From assembly GCA_963662155.1 (NCBI GenBank), contig OY759261.1:35834022-35898021 (forward strand): a DNA stretch of 64,000 nucleotides, written 5' to 3'. Below the pieces are notes generated by a model, which made no database searches, had not been told where the DNA came from, and saw only the letters and a program-made list of their open reading frames with translations. Below are positions 24,000-35,385 of this stretch, one piece after another. The stretch's first letter is position 1. Each line of letters begins with the position of its first letter. Source of the DNA: Lamellibrachia columna. Taxonomy: Eukaryota > Annelida > Polychaeta > Sabellida > Siboglinidae. Position numbers and translations under genes: made by a program.

Positions 24000-24130
24000 C
24001 TTTGTAATATATAAAGTATATATTTAATACATATAGTAACCTGTATAATATATAATGTACAATAGATATATATAATATAATGTATAATATATAACACGGA
24101 ATATCGCAGACAGTATATATACGTTTATTA
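24000..24130. promoter_or_regulatory. AT-rich convergent gene boundary with minus-strand poly(A) signal
   Basis: Plus-strand genes end at 23997 and minus-strand genes end at 24228. The gap is TA-rich and has TTTATT (24124-24129), read as AATAAA on the minus strand. No plus-strand AATAAA is seen. Confidence 0.45.
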
Positions 24131-24656
24131 AAAACAATATCAATGTGCGTTCGGTGTGTGCTATTACGTATATCGTGGTCTACTATATATACGGTTTATG
24201 TTCGTGATGCGTATACGTAATGTTCATTCAGTATCCATCGTTTGCGTTCTCACCATGCGGCAGCACCGTTCGAATCACGTGACCCAATAACCGAGAACGT
24301 GTCCTCTGTTGTCCTCTGTATACCGGTGTCTTCGTTAACGCTGCAGTAGTCGAATCCGCGGTTCTGACAACGTCGTGACCAATAGAAATGTCACTAGTGT
24401 TGACGTCGGTCTCATGGGATGCGTGACGCGTTCCGACCTGTGTTCGATTATGTTGTGTAACCGTTCCGCCGTCATCTGTAGTCTCGGATGTCGAACACTT
24501 GTGTCGTCGTCGGCGGCGTCCGTCTCGTCGGGCTAACGTAGACCGTGTGACACCTTTCGACGGGTGTTCGTTAACAGACTCTAAGAATCGTTCACGCGGA
24601 TCATCGATTACGGTATTCATTGTGACATTCTGTTGACGCGATATCACGTGTCCCAT

Positions 24657-27600
24657 GTATTCGGAGTATACAGTTGGTGAAAGAGCAGTAGCAACAGTAG
24701 AAGACTGTGTCGTGGCGTCTGTACGATATGTATTCGGAGTATACAGTTAGTGAAAGAGCAGTAGCAACAGTAACAGACTGTATCGTGGCGTCTGTACGAT
24801 ATGTATTCGGAGTATACAGTTAGTGAAAGAGCAGTAGCAACAGTAGCAGACTGTGTCGTGTCGTCTGTACGATATGTATTCGGAGTATACAGTTAGTGAA
24901 AGAGCAGTAGCAACAGTAACAGACTGTATCGTGGCGTCTGTACGATATGTATTCGGAGTATACAGTTAGTGAAAGAGCAGTAGCAACAGTAACAGACTGT
25001 ATCGTGTCGTCTGTACGATATGTATTCGGAGTATACAGTTAGTGAAAGAGCAGTAGCAACAGTAACAGACTGTATCGTGGCGTCTGTACGATATGTATTC
25101 GGAGTATACAGTTAGTGAAAGAGCAGTAGCAACAGTAGCAGACTGTGTCGTGGCGTCTGTACGATATGTATTCGGAGTATACAGTTAGTGAAAGAGCAGT
25201 AGCAACAGTAGCAGACTGTGTCGTGGCGTCTGTACGATATGTATTCGGAGTATACAGTTAGTGAAAGAGCAGTAGCAACAGTAGCAGACTGTGTCGTGTC
25301 GTCTGTACGATATGTATTCGGAGTATACAGTTAGTGAAAGAGCAGTAGCAACAGTAGCAGACTGTGTCGTGGCGTCTGTACGATATGTATTCGGAGTATA
25401 CAGTTAGTGAAAGAGCAGTAGCAACAGTAACAGACTGTGTCGTGGCGTCTGTACGATATGTATTCGGAGTATACAGTTAGTGAAAGAGCAGTAGCAACAG
25501 TAACAGACTGTATCGTGGCGTCTGTACGATATGTATTCGGAGTATACAGTTAGTGAAAGAGCAGTAGCAACAGTAGCAGACTGTGTCGTGGCGTCTGTAC
25601 GATATGTATTCGGAGTATACAGTTAGTGAAAGAGCAGTAGCAACAGTAGCAGACTGTGTCGTGGCGTCTGTACGATATGTATTCGGAGTATACAGTTAGT
25701 GAAAGAACAGTAGCAACAGTAGCAGACTGTATCGTGGCGTCTGTACGATATGTATTCGGAGTATACAGTTAGTGAAAGAGCAGTAGCAACAGTAACAGAC
25801 TGTATCGTGGCGTCTGTACGATATGTATTCGGAGTATACAGTTAGTGAAAGAGCAGTAGCAACAGTAGCAGACTGTGTCGTGGCGTCTGTACGATATGTA
25901 TTCGGAGTATACAGTTAGTGAAAGAGCAGTAGCAACAGTAGCAGACTGTGTCGTGGCGTCTGTACGATATGTATTCGGAGTATACAGTTAGTGAAAGAGC
26001 AGTAGCAACAGTAGCAGACTGTGTCGTGGCGTCTGTACGATATGTATTCGGAGTATACAGTTAGTGAAAGAACAGTAGCAACAGTAGCAGACTGTATCGT
26101 GGCGTCTGTACGATATGTATTCGGAGTATACAGTTAGTGAAAGAGCAGTAGCAACAGTAACAGACTGTATCGTGGCGTCTGTACGATATGTATTCGGAGT
26201 ATACAGTTAGTGAAAGAGCAGTAGCAACAGTAGCAGACTGTGTCGTGGCGTCTGTACGATATGTATTCGGAGTATACAGTTAGTGAAAGAGCAGTAGCAA
26301 CAGTAGCAGACTGTATCGTGGCGTCTGTACGATATGTATTCGGAGTATACAGTTAGTGAAAGAACAGTAGCAACAGTGGCAGACTGTATCGTGGCGTCTG
26401 TACGATATGTATTCGGAGTATACAGTTAGTGAAAGAGCAGTAGCAACAGTGGCAGACTGTGTCGTGACGTCTGTACGATATGTATTCGGAGTATACAGTT
26501 AGTGAAAGAGCAGTAGCAACAGTAGCATACTGTATCGTGGCGTCTGTACGATATGTATTCGGAGTATACAGTTAGTGAAAGAGCAGTAGCAACAGTAGCA
26601 GACTGTGTCGTGGCGTCTGTACGATATGTATTCGGAGTATACAGTTAGTGAAAGAACAGTAGCAACAGTAGCAGACTGTGTCGTGTCGTCTGTACGATAT
26701 GTATTCGGAGTATACAGTTACAGAAAGAGCAGTAGCAACAGTAGCAGACTGTGTCGTGTCGTCTGTACGATATGTATTCGGAGTATACAGTTAGTGAAAG
26801 AGCAGTAGCAACAGTAGCAGACTGTGTCGTGTCGTCTGTACGATATGTATTCGGAGTATACAGTTAGTGAAAGAGCAGTAGCAACAGTAGCAGACTGTGT
26901 CGTGTCGTCTGTACGATATGTATTCGGAGTATACAGTTAGGGAAAGAGCAGTAGCAACAGTAGCAGACTGTGTCGTGTCGTCTGTACGATATGTATTCGG
27001 AGTATACAGTTAGTGAAAGAGCAGTAGCAACAGTAGCAGACTGTGTCGTGTCGTCTGTACGATATGTATTCGGAGTATACAGTTACAGAAAGAGCAGTAG
27101 CAACAGTAGCAGACTGTGTCGTGTCGTCTGTACGATATGTATTCGGAGTATACAGTTAGTGAAAGAGCAGTAGCAACAGTAGCAGACTGTGTCGTGTCGT
27201 CTGTACGATATGTATTCGGAGTATACAGTTACAGAAAGAGCAGTAGCAACAGTAGCAGACTGTGTCGTGTCGTCTGTACGATATGTATTCGGAGTATACA
27301 GTTAGTGAAAGAGCAGTAGCAACAGTAGCAGACTGTGTCGTGTCGTCTGTACGATATGTATTCGGAGTATACAGTTAGTGAAAGAGCAGTAGCAACAGTA
27401 GCAGACTGTGTCGTGACGTCTGTACGATATGTATTCGGAGTATACAGTTAGTGAAAGAGCAGTAGCAACAGTAGCAGACTGTGTCGTGTCGTCTGTACGA
27501 TATGTATTCGGAGTATACAGTTAGTGAAAGAGCAGTAGCAACAGTAGCAGACTGTGTCGTGTCGTCTGTACGATATGTATTCGGAGTATACAGTTACAGA

Positions 27601-28380
27601 AAGAGCAGTAGCAACAGTAGCAGACTGTGTCGTGTCGTCTGTACGATATGTATTCGGAGTATACAGTTAGTGAAAGAGCAGTAGCAACAGTAGCAGACTG
27701 TGTCGTGTCGTCTGTACGATATGTATTCGGAGTATACAGTTAGTGAAAGAGCAGTAGCAACAGTAGCAGACTGTGTCGTGTCGTCTGTACGATATGTATT
27801 CGGAGTATACAGTTAGTGAAAGAGCAGTAGCAACAGTAGCAGACTGTGTCGTGTCGTCTGTACGATATGTATTCGGAGTATACAGTTAGTGAAAGAGCAG
27901 TAGCAACAGTAGCAGACTGTGTCGTGGCGTCTGTACGATATGTATTCGGAGTATACAGTTAGTGAAAGAGCAGTAGCAACAGTAACATACTGTATCGTGG
28001 CGTCTGTACGATATGTATTCGGAGTATACAGTTAGTGAAAGAGCAGTAACAACAGTAGCAGACTGTATCGTGGCGTCTGTACGATATGTATTCGGAGTAT
28101 ACAGTTAGTGAAAGAGCAGTAACAACAGTAGCAGACTGTGTCGTGTCGTCTGTACGATATGTATTCGGAGTATACAGTTAGTGAAAGAGCAGTAGCAACA
28201 GTAGCAGACTGTATCGTGGCGTCTGTACGATATGTATTCGGAGTATACAGTTACAGAAAGAGCAGTAACAACAGTAACAGACTGTGTCGTGTCGTCTGTA
28301 CGATATGTATTCGGAGTATACAGTTACAGAAAGAGCAGTAGCAACAGTAGCAAACTGTGTCGTGTCGTCTGTACGATATG
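24657..28380 (-). repeat. 73-bp tandem array (51 copies)
   Basis: The unit starts GTATTCGGAGTATACAGTTA on the plus strand; the length divided by 73 is 51.0. Variants such as GTTAGTG versus GTTACAG and CGTGGCG versus CGTGTCG recur. The distances 26605-26970 and 27116-27481 are both 365 bp (five units), showing multi-unit duplication. Confidence 0.97.
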
Positions 28381-28539
28381 CCTTATTAATACTGACGTGT
28401 GTCACTTCGGTTGATTCGTTAATCCCGACGTCGTCGCGTTGCGGATACGTTGATGTTATGCATTCGATCAGGCCGTGCGCTATTCGGTTCTGTACAGACA
28501 AATGCTCGATCACGCTACAGAAGACAGCCGCTTTCACAC

Positions 28540-28890
28540 AGTACGTACTTTCACACAGTACGTACTTTCACACAGTACGTACTTTCACACAGTACGTACT
28601 TTCACACAGTACGTACTTTCACACAGTACGTACTTTCACACAGTATGTACTTTCACACATTACGTACTTTCACACATTACGTACTTTCACACAGTACGTA
28701 CTTTCACACAGTACGTACTTTCACACAGTACGTACTTTCACACAGTACGTACTTTCACACATTACGTACTTTCACACAGTACGTACTTTCACACATTACG
28801 TACTTTCACACAGTACGTACTTTCACACAGTACGTACTTTCACACAGTACGTACTTTCACACAGTACGTACTTTCACACATTACGTACTT
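28540..28890 (-). repeat. 17-bp tandem array (about 20 copies)
   Basis: The unit is TTTCACACAGTACGTAC with occasional G-to-T variants. Seventeen bases rotate the frame, giving spurious frames on the plus strand. Confidence 0.96.
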
Positions 28891-29267
28891 TCTGTCGCGT
28901 TCGTACAAAAAAAGTTAGTTACGATGTAGGGTACACGTAACGTATACGATACTACATTACCGTCATTACACATCGCATGAGCATCATTCAATAGACGATA
29001 GAGGGCGATATTCGATGTATGTGGCTTTCTGATCCAATACAGAGCAGTTCGTCATCGGCAAACGGTGCGTCGTGATTTCCGCACAGTTCCACGAACGCTC
29101 CGCAGACGTCTCCAATGGGAACAGTAAAGGCGAAGTAGCTGTCGTCATTCAAGAGATACATAATGCCTTGGTCACTCCGTTAAAAATACACGGTGTACTA
29201 TCGGTCTGATATACATATTCGCCGATTTCGACCACATGTAGCACGTTCGGTAACAATTCGACGGCAC

Positions 29268-29338
29268 CGTACATGCTACGTGTACATGGTCTTACATGCT
29301 ACGTGTACATGGTCGTACATGCTACGTGTACATGGTCG
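29268..29338 (-). repeat. 23-bp tandem repeat (3 copies)
   Basis: The unit is TACATGCTACGTGTACATGG plus three bases, three times, inside the minus-strand gene. Confidence 0.9.
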
Positions 29339-29692
29339 TAGATTTATCACTGCGTCGGCGCATACGTCCGCTGTGTCGCCACCATACGATGTTGCAGTCA
29401 CGAACGTGAGGTCAATTACTATAGCTTCATCGTTACCGACATCGCGCATGCGTAGATGTATACGATGATTGTTGGTTGCAGTCGATGGGTCCGCAACTGT
29501 TCGTATTCGTCATCCAATCAGTCGTCCCGGTCGTTGCATCGGATGTTGGTATTGCAGCGTACACACCGTGTTGAATGGCGTCGATATAGAGATTGCATAA
29601 TCGACACGAACTTGTGGACGTCGGAAACCGATACGTGCGATTGTCGTCTGTTGGCTGCAATTCGGATAACCGTGTCACAACATACGCGGCGT

Positions 29693-30085
29693 CGTACATG
29701 CGATACGGTAGCAGTCGATCATCACTGTACGTCGTACATGCGATACGGTAGCAGCGTCGATCATCACTGTACGTCGTACATGCGATACGGTAGCAGCGTC
29801 GATCATCACTGTACGTCGTACATGCGATACGGTAGCAGTCGATCATCACTGTACGTCGTACATGCGATACGGTAGCAGCGTCGATCATCACTGTACGTCG
29901 TACATGCGATACGGTAGCAGTATGTCGACCATCACTGTACGTCGTACATGCGATACGGTAGTAGCGTCGATCATCACTGTACGTCGTACATGCGATACGG
30001 TAGCAGTGTGTCGATCATCACTGTACGTCGTACATGCGATACGGTAGCAGCGTCGATCATCACTGTACGTCGTACATATCGATCA
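29693..30085 (-). repeat. Minisatellite of 40-44 bp units (about 9 copies)
   Basis: Units contain ATCATCACTGTACGTCGTAC and ATGCGATACGGTAGCAG. Unit length varies by two to four bases at the GTAGCAG junction, unlike the uniform arrays elsewhere. Confidence 0.92.
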
Positions 30086-30206
30086 TCACTGTACGCGCTA
30101 CCGTTTGTATCAATTGTCGTACGCGTTCGTCGTACATACGTTTGTTACGTACGGCCGCGTCAGGTCGCATCATCGCCGATTGCGCAGTTAGCTGCGATGA
30201 ACGTGA

Positions 30207-30430
30207 TTACGACGACGTTAATTGTACCCCATGACCTGGACCGGATGCTGTCGTTGCCATCGATAGCACTGCGCGTGTCGCGGCGATAGCACGTACAGAG
30301 CGTATATTCTGCGCGTCAATATATCGATGCAATGTTGTGACGATATGACGTTCATACGCGGTCGTCTGTAAACGTTGCGCAGCCGGTACGATATAGTGAC
30401 CTGGAAGAGTAGCGATGGATTGTCGCGTCG
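30207..30430 (-). pseudogene. Non-repetitive coding remnant next to the 87-bp array
   Basis: A minus frame open from the array to 30207 encodes about 75 residues of mixed composition with an Ala/Thr-rich middle, then stops. Frames after 30207 look coding in another phase up to about 30110. It may be the C-terminal part of the protein whose repeats form the 87-bp array. Unrecognised. Confidence 0.35.
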
Positions 30431-33245
30431 GACCGGCATTGTTTGTAAGCCTGTTCTTAACGGGAATGTTTCGTATTCCCAATGCCACCGGCGATGTCCC
30501 CGTCTCTACGCTGCTGCACGAGTCGTTGTTTGTAAGCCTGTTCTTAACGGGAGATGTTTCGTATTCCCAATGCCACCGGCGATGTCCCCGTCTCTACGCT
30601 GCTGCACGAGTCGTTGTTTGTAAGCCTGTTCTTAACGGGAATGTTTCGTATTCCCAATGCCACCGGCGATGTCCCCGTCTCTACGCTGCTGCACGAGTCG
30701 TTGTTTGTAAGCCTGTTCTTAACGGGAGATGTTTCGTATTCCCAATGCCACCGGCGATGTCCCCGTCTCTACGCTGCTGCACGAGTCGTTGTTTGTAAGC
30801 CTGTTCTTAACGGGAATGTTTCGTATTCCCAATGCCACCGGCGATGTCCCCGTCTCTACGCTGCTGCACGAGTCGTTGTTTGTAAGCCTGTTCTTAACGG
30901 GAGATGTTTCGTATTCCCAATGCCACCGGCGATGTCCACGTCTCTACGCTGCTGCACGAGTCGTTGTTTGTAAGCCTGTTCTTAACGGGAATGTTTCGTA
31001 TTCCCAATGCCACCGGCGATGTCCTCGTCTCTACGCTGCTGCACGAGTCGTTGTTTGTAAGCCTGTTCTTAACGGGAATGTTTCGTATTCCCAATGTCAC
31101 TGGCGATGTCCACGTCTCTACGCTGCTGCACGAGTCGTTGTTTGTAAGCCTGTTCTTAACGGGAATGTTTCGTATTCCCAATGCCACTGGCGATGTCCAC
31201 GTCTCTACGTTGCTGCACGAGTCGTTGTTTGTAAGCCTGTTCTTAACGGGAATGTTTCGTATTCCCAATGCCACTGGCGATGTCCACGTCTCTACGTTGC
31301 TGCACGAGTCGTTGTTTGTAAGCCTGTTCTTAACGGGAATGTTTCGTATTCCCAATGCCACTGGCGATGTCCACGTCTCTACGTTGCTGCACGAGTCGTT
31401 GTTTGTAAGCCTGTTCTTAACGGGAATGTTTCGTATTCCCAATGCCACCGGCGATGTCCCCGTCTCTACGCTGCTGCACGAGTCGTTGTTTGTAAGCCTG
31501 TTCTTAACGGGAATGTTTCGTATTCCCAATGCCACCGGCGATGTCCCCGTCTCTACGCTGCTGCACGAGTCGTTGTTTGTAAGCCTGTTCTTAACGGGAA
31601 TGTTTCGTATTCCCAATGCCACCGGCGATGTCCCCGTCTCTACGCTGCTGCACGAGTCGTTGTTTGTAAGCCTGTTCTTAACGGGAATGTTTCGTATTCC
31701 CAATGCCACCGGCGATGTCCCCGTCTCTACGCTGCTGCACGAGTCGTTGTTTGTAAGCCTGTTCTTAACGGGAATGTTTCGTATTCCCAATGCCACTGGC
31801 GATGTCCCCGTCTCTACGCTGCTGCACGAGTCGTTGTTTGTAAGCCTGTTCTTAACGGGAATGTTTCGTATTCCCAATGCCACTGGCGATGTCCCCGTCT
31901 CTACGCTGCTGCACGAGTCGTTGTTTGTAAGCCTGTTCTTAACGGGAATGTTTCGTATTCCCAATGTCACTGGCGATGTCCCCGTCTCTACGCTGCTGCA
32001 CGAGTCGTTGTTTGTAAGCCTGTTCTTAACGGGAATGTTTCGTATTCCCAATGCCACCGGCGATGTCCTCGTCTCTACGCTGCTGCACGAGTCGTTGTTT
32101 GTAAGCCTGTTCTTAACGGGAATGTTTCGTATTCCCAATGCCACTGGCGATGTCCACGTCTCTACGCTGCTGCACGAGTCGTTGTTTGTAAGCCTGTTCT
32201 TAACGGGAATGTTTCGTATTCCCAATGTCACCGGCGATGTCCACGTCTCTACGCTGCTGCACGAGTCGTTGTTTGTAAGCCTGTTCTTAACGGGAATGTT
32301 TCGTATTCCCAATGCCACTGGCGATGTCCCCGTCTCTACGCTGCTGCACGAGTCGTTGTTTGTAAGCCTGTTCTTAACGGGAATGTTTCGTATTCCCAAT
32401 GCCACTGGCGATGTCCCCGTCTCTACGCTGCTGCACGAGTCGTTGTTTGTAAGCCTGTTCTTAACGGGAATGTTTCGTATTCCCAATGCCACTGGCGATG
32501 TCCCCGTCTCTACGCTGCTGCACGAGTCGTTGTTTGTAAGCCTGTTCTTAACGGGAATGTTTCGTATTCCCAATGTCACTGGCGATGTCCCCGTCTCTAC
32601 GCTGCTGCACGAGTCGTTGTTTGTAAGCCTGTTCTTAACGGGAATGTTTCGTATTCCCAATGTCACTGGCGATGTCCCCGTCTCTACGCTGCTGCACGAG
32701 TCGTTGTTTGTAAGCCTGTTCTTAACGGGAATGTTTCGTATTCCCAATGCCACTGGCGATGTCCACGTCTCTACGCTGCTGCACGAGTCGTTGTTTGTAA
32801 GCCTGTTCTTAACGGGAATGTTTCGTATTCCCAATGTCACCGGCGATGTCCACGTCTCTACGCTGCTGCACGAGTCGTTGTTTGTAAGCCTGTTCTTAAC
32901 GGGAATGTTTCGTATTCCCAATGCCACTGGCGATGTCCCCGTCTCTACGCTGCTGCACGAGTCGTTGTTTGTAAGCCTGTTCTTAACGGGAATGTTTCGT
33001 ATTCCCAATGCCACTGGCGATGTCCCCGTCTCTACGCTGCTGCACGAGTCGTTGTTTGTAAGCCTGTTCTTAACGGGAATGTTTCGTATTCCCAATGCCA
33101 CTGGCGATGTCCCCGTCTCTACGCTGCTGCACGAGTCGTTGTTTGTAAGCCTGTTCTTAACGGGAATGTTTCGTATTCCCAATGTCACTGGCGATGTCCC
33201 CGTCTCTACGTCTCACGTCTCTACGCTGCTGCACGAGTCGTTGCC
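30430..33245 (-). repeat. 87-bp tandem array (about 32 copies)
   Basis: The unit holds TGTTTCGTATTCCCAATGCC and CTGTTCTTAACGGGAA. Near the left end some units carry one extra base (GGGAGATG for GGGAATG, 88 bp), which breaks the frame there; the rest are 29 codons. One minus frame is open for 764 codons and two plus frames for more than 800 codons. The flanking minus-strand genes and frame continuity favour minus-strand origin. Confidence 0.97.
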
Positions 33246-33339
33246 GAGCAGAAGAACGCGTAGCGTATTGGCGCAGAACGTACTGAGTTGCACATGCGCC
33301 GGTCTTTGTACATCAAAACGTCGAGGTATTTGCGTCGTG

Positions 33340-34235
33340 TCCGTAACGTCGATGTAACATACGTCGTGTGTCGTGTCCGTACTGTCGACGTAACATACGT
33401 CGTGTGTCGTGTCCGTACCGTCGATGTAACATACGTCGCGTGTCGTGTCCGTACCGTCGACGTAACATACGTCGTGTGTCGTGTCCGTAACGTCGATGTA
33501 ACATACGTCGTGTGTCGTGTCCGTACTGTCGATGTAACATACGTCGTGTGTCGTGTCCGTACCGTCGATGTAACATACGTCGTGTGTCGTGTCCGTACCG
33601 TCGACGTAACATACGTCGTGTGTCGTGTCCGTACCGTCGATGTAACATACGTCGCGTGTCGTGTCCGTACCGTCGATGTCACATACGTCGCGTGTCGTGT
33701 CCGTACCGTCGATGTAACATACGTCGCGTGTCGTGTCCGTACCGTCGATGTAACATACGTCGTGTGTCGTGTCCGTACTGTCGATGTAACATACGTCGTG
33801 TGTCGTGTCCGTACCGTCGATGTAACATACGTCGCGTGTCGTGTCCGTACCGTCGATGTCACATACGTCGCGTGTCGTGTCCGTACCGTCGACGTAACAT
33901 ACGTCGTGTGTCGTGTCCGTAACGTCGATGTAACATACGTCGTGTGTCGTGTCCGTACTGTCGATGTAACATACGTCGTGTGTCGTGTCCGTACCGTCGA
34001 TGTAACATACGTCGTGTGTCGTGTCCGTACCGTCGACGTAACATACGTCGTGTGTCGTGTCCGTACCGTCGATGTAACATACGTCGCGTGTCGTGTCCGT
34101 ACCGTCGATGTCACATACGTCGCGTGTCGTGTCCGTACCGTCGATGTAACATACGTCGCGTGTCGTGTCCGTACCGTCGATGTAACATACGTCGTGTGTC
34201 GTGTCCGTACCGTCGATGTAACATACGTCGCGTGC
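33340..34235 (-). repeat. 36-bp in-frame array (about 25 copies) with 432-bp higher-order repeat
   Basis: The unit encodes 12 residues of DVCYIDGTDTTR type on the minus strand. The order of variant units repeats exactly after 12 units: the block at 33512 recurs at 33944 and that ending at 33648 recurs ending at 34080, a 432-bp higher-order period. Confidence 0.95.
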
Positions 34236-34374
34236 ACGAACTATTGCTATGCTGGAGTTAGCGCCTGGTCCATGTGACGTGACGCGCATACTACTCGTAA
34301 TATCACACAACGGTTCGATCCCTGTGTGACTGCGTCGCCGAAGTATCTCGATGTTGTTGTAGATACGAGTGGCC

Positions 34375-34452
34375 TGTGCGCGCTCGTGTGACACGTGGTC
34401 TGTGCGCGCTCGTGTGACACGTGGTCTGTGCGCGCTCGTGTGACACGCAACA
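34375..34452 (-). repeat. 26-bp tandem repeat (3 copies)
   Basis: The unit is GTGGTCTGTGCGCGCTCGTG plus TGACAC. It lies inside the polymerase-like gene. Flanking frames agree at the same point of the unit, though 26 bp breaks frame. Confidence 0.9.
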
Positions 34453-35133
34453 TAGACGATGCGTGGTTTCGTACAGTTGCGTCACAACGCGAATCTCCAT
34501 TGCGCAAAATGTGCACATCTCGTATAGGAATACGTCCGACTGATAGAGCAGTTTCCATGCTATTTCTTGGCACCGCTTTTGCATGCGAGTTGTACCCAGT
34601 TTCTTTCCACTCATACCTGCAATATGAAAGCGCATATGACCGTCCGCAACAGCGTATCCCATGTAGGTCTTCTTTGCCAGTATGAATACAGTAACTTGGG
34701 GCATAACGCCCAGTTTTGGGGCATAACGCCCACCCCCTATCTAGTTAAACAGCTCTAAAATTACAATTTCGAGATCGCCAGATGGAGCTACATATCTATA
34801 TTCGTATCTGGTGCATCGGAGATTTCCGTAGAAATAAAACGCGCGGTAAGCTGTTCATATTAATAATTTGGCTTTATAATTATAACAATTATCCTTGCCA
34901 AAGTAGGACTTTGTACAGTAAACACGAGACAATGTGACAAAGAACTGAATGTATAGCATAGACAAATATGCATATAACAGTTTTATAAACGTATAGGTTA
35001 CGGGCGATATGTGAGAATAATATTCAAATGAAGATATTATAATATTGCACATGTGGGGTAAAAAGGCTTACACACAGTAGGGGCAAAACGCACAGTGTGT
35101 TATGCGTTATACCCCATGACATAATAAAGAGCG

Positions 35134-35135
<2 letters not shown>

Positions 35136-35165
<30 letters not shown>
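35136..35165. repeat. TA microsatellite inside Tigger
   Basis: About 15 TA units. Confidence 0.95.
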
Positions 35166-35168
<3 letters not shown>

Positions 35169-35385
35169 CCATGACGTAATAAATATTGTATATAGAGCCT
35201 AAGTACGTTTATTATATGTTAAATTATATGTAGACCCTTAAATAATAATATATTATAGAAGAAGACCTAGACCTATGACTTATCCATTTAGTAGAGGACA
35301 TATACACTGTTGCATATGGCACAGGCTGAGCCGATAACTTATACTTATTTAAGCTAATGGGCCTATAAGGATATATGCTACAGCC

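Larger units (their letters stand above)
24228..28920 (-). pseudogene. Minus-strand viral-type protein carrying 17-bp and 73-bp arrays
   Basis: Non-repetitive coding is visible on three stretches: about 28920-28890, 28540-28380 and 24656-24228. The frame entering each array on one side matches the frame leaving it on the other. The C-terminal part is Thr/Arg/Asp-rich with a run of arginines (RRRRR) and looks disordered. Unrecognised. With a single repeat unit at each site the coding part would be about 230 codons, so over 4 kb of this locus is repeat. Confidence 0.45.
28985..30085 (-). pseudogene. Cys-containing minus-strand viral-type gene, frameshifted
   Basis: Minus-strand coding stretches at about 29900-29460, 29460-29340, 29275-29155 and 29170-28985 read one after another with shifts near 29460 and 29165 and a 23-bp repeat at 29268-29338. 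The last stretch has two close cysteines (CGAFVELCGNH) and ends in a stop near 28985. The frames match across the roughly 42-bp array at its right end. No family is recognised. Confidence 0.42.
33250..34688 (-). pseudogene. Probable family B DNA polymerase, C-terminal part (broken, interrupted by Tigger)
   Basis: The minus frame at 34688-34460 begins with an ILAKKTYMGY segment followed by a short beta-like stretch and GMSGKK. This matches the conserved KKxY region at the palm/thumb junction of family B replicative polymerases, followed by a Lys/Arg-rich helix. After a 26-bp array the frame at 34394-34240 continues with an RRRSHTGIEPL segment, like the thumb region near the C-terminus. It then enters a 36-bp array and ends near 33250. 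The upstream part lies beyond the Tigger insertion at 37466-37610. The domain call rests on motif order only; the catalytic YxDTD region is not in the window. Confidence 0.45.

Noticed and set aside
24657..28380. Possible CRISPR array
   Set aside because: The 73-bp units are contiguous near-identical repeats with no unique spacers, in a eukaryotic setting.
30729..33263. 844-codon plus-strand protein
   Set aside because: It is generated by a stop-free 87-bp repeat; flanking coding and frame continuity are on the minus strand.
33288..34277. 329-codon plus-strand protein of Arg-Val-Asp repeats
   Set aside because: Shadow of the minus-strand 36-bp array.
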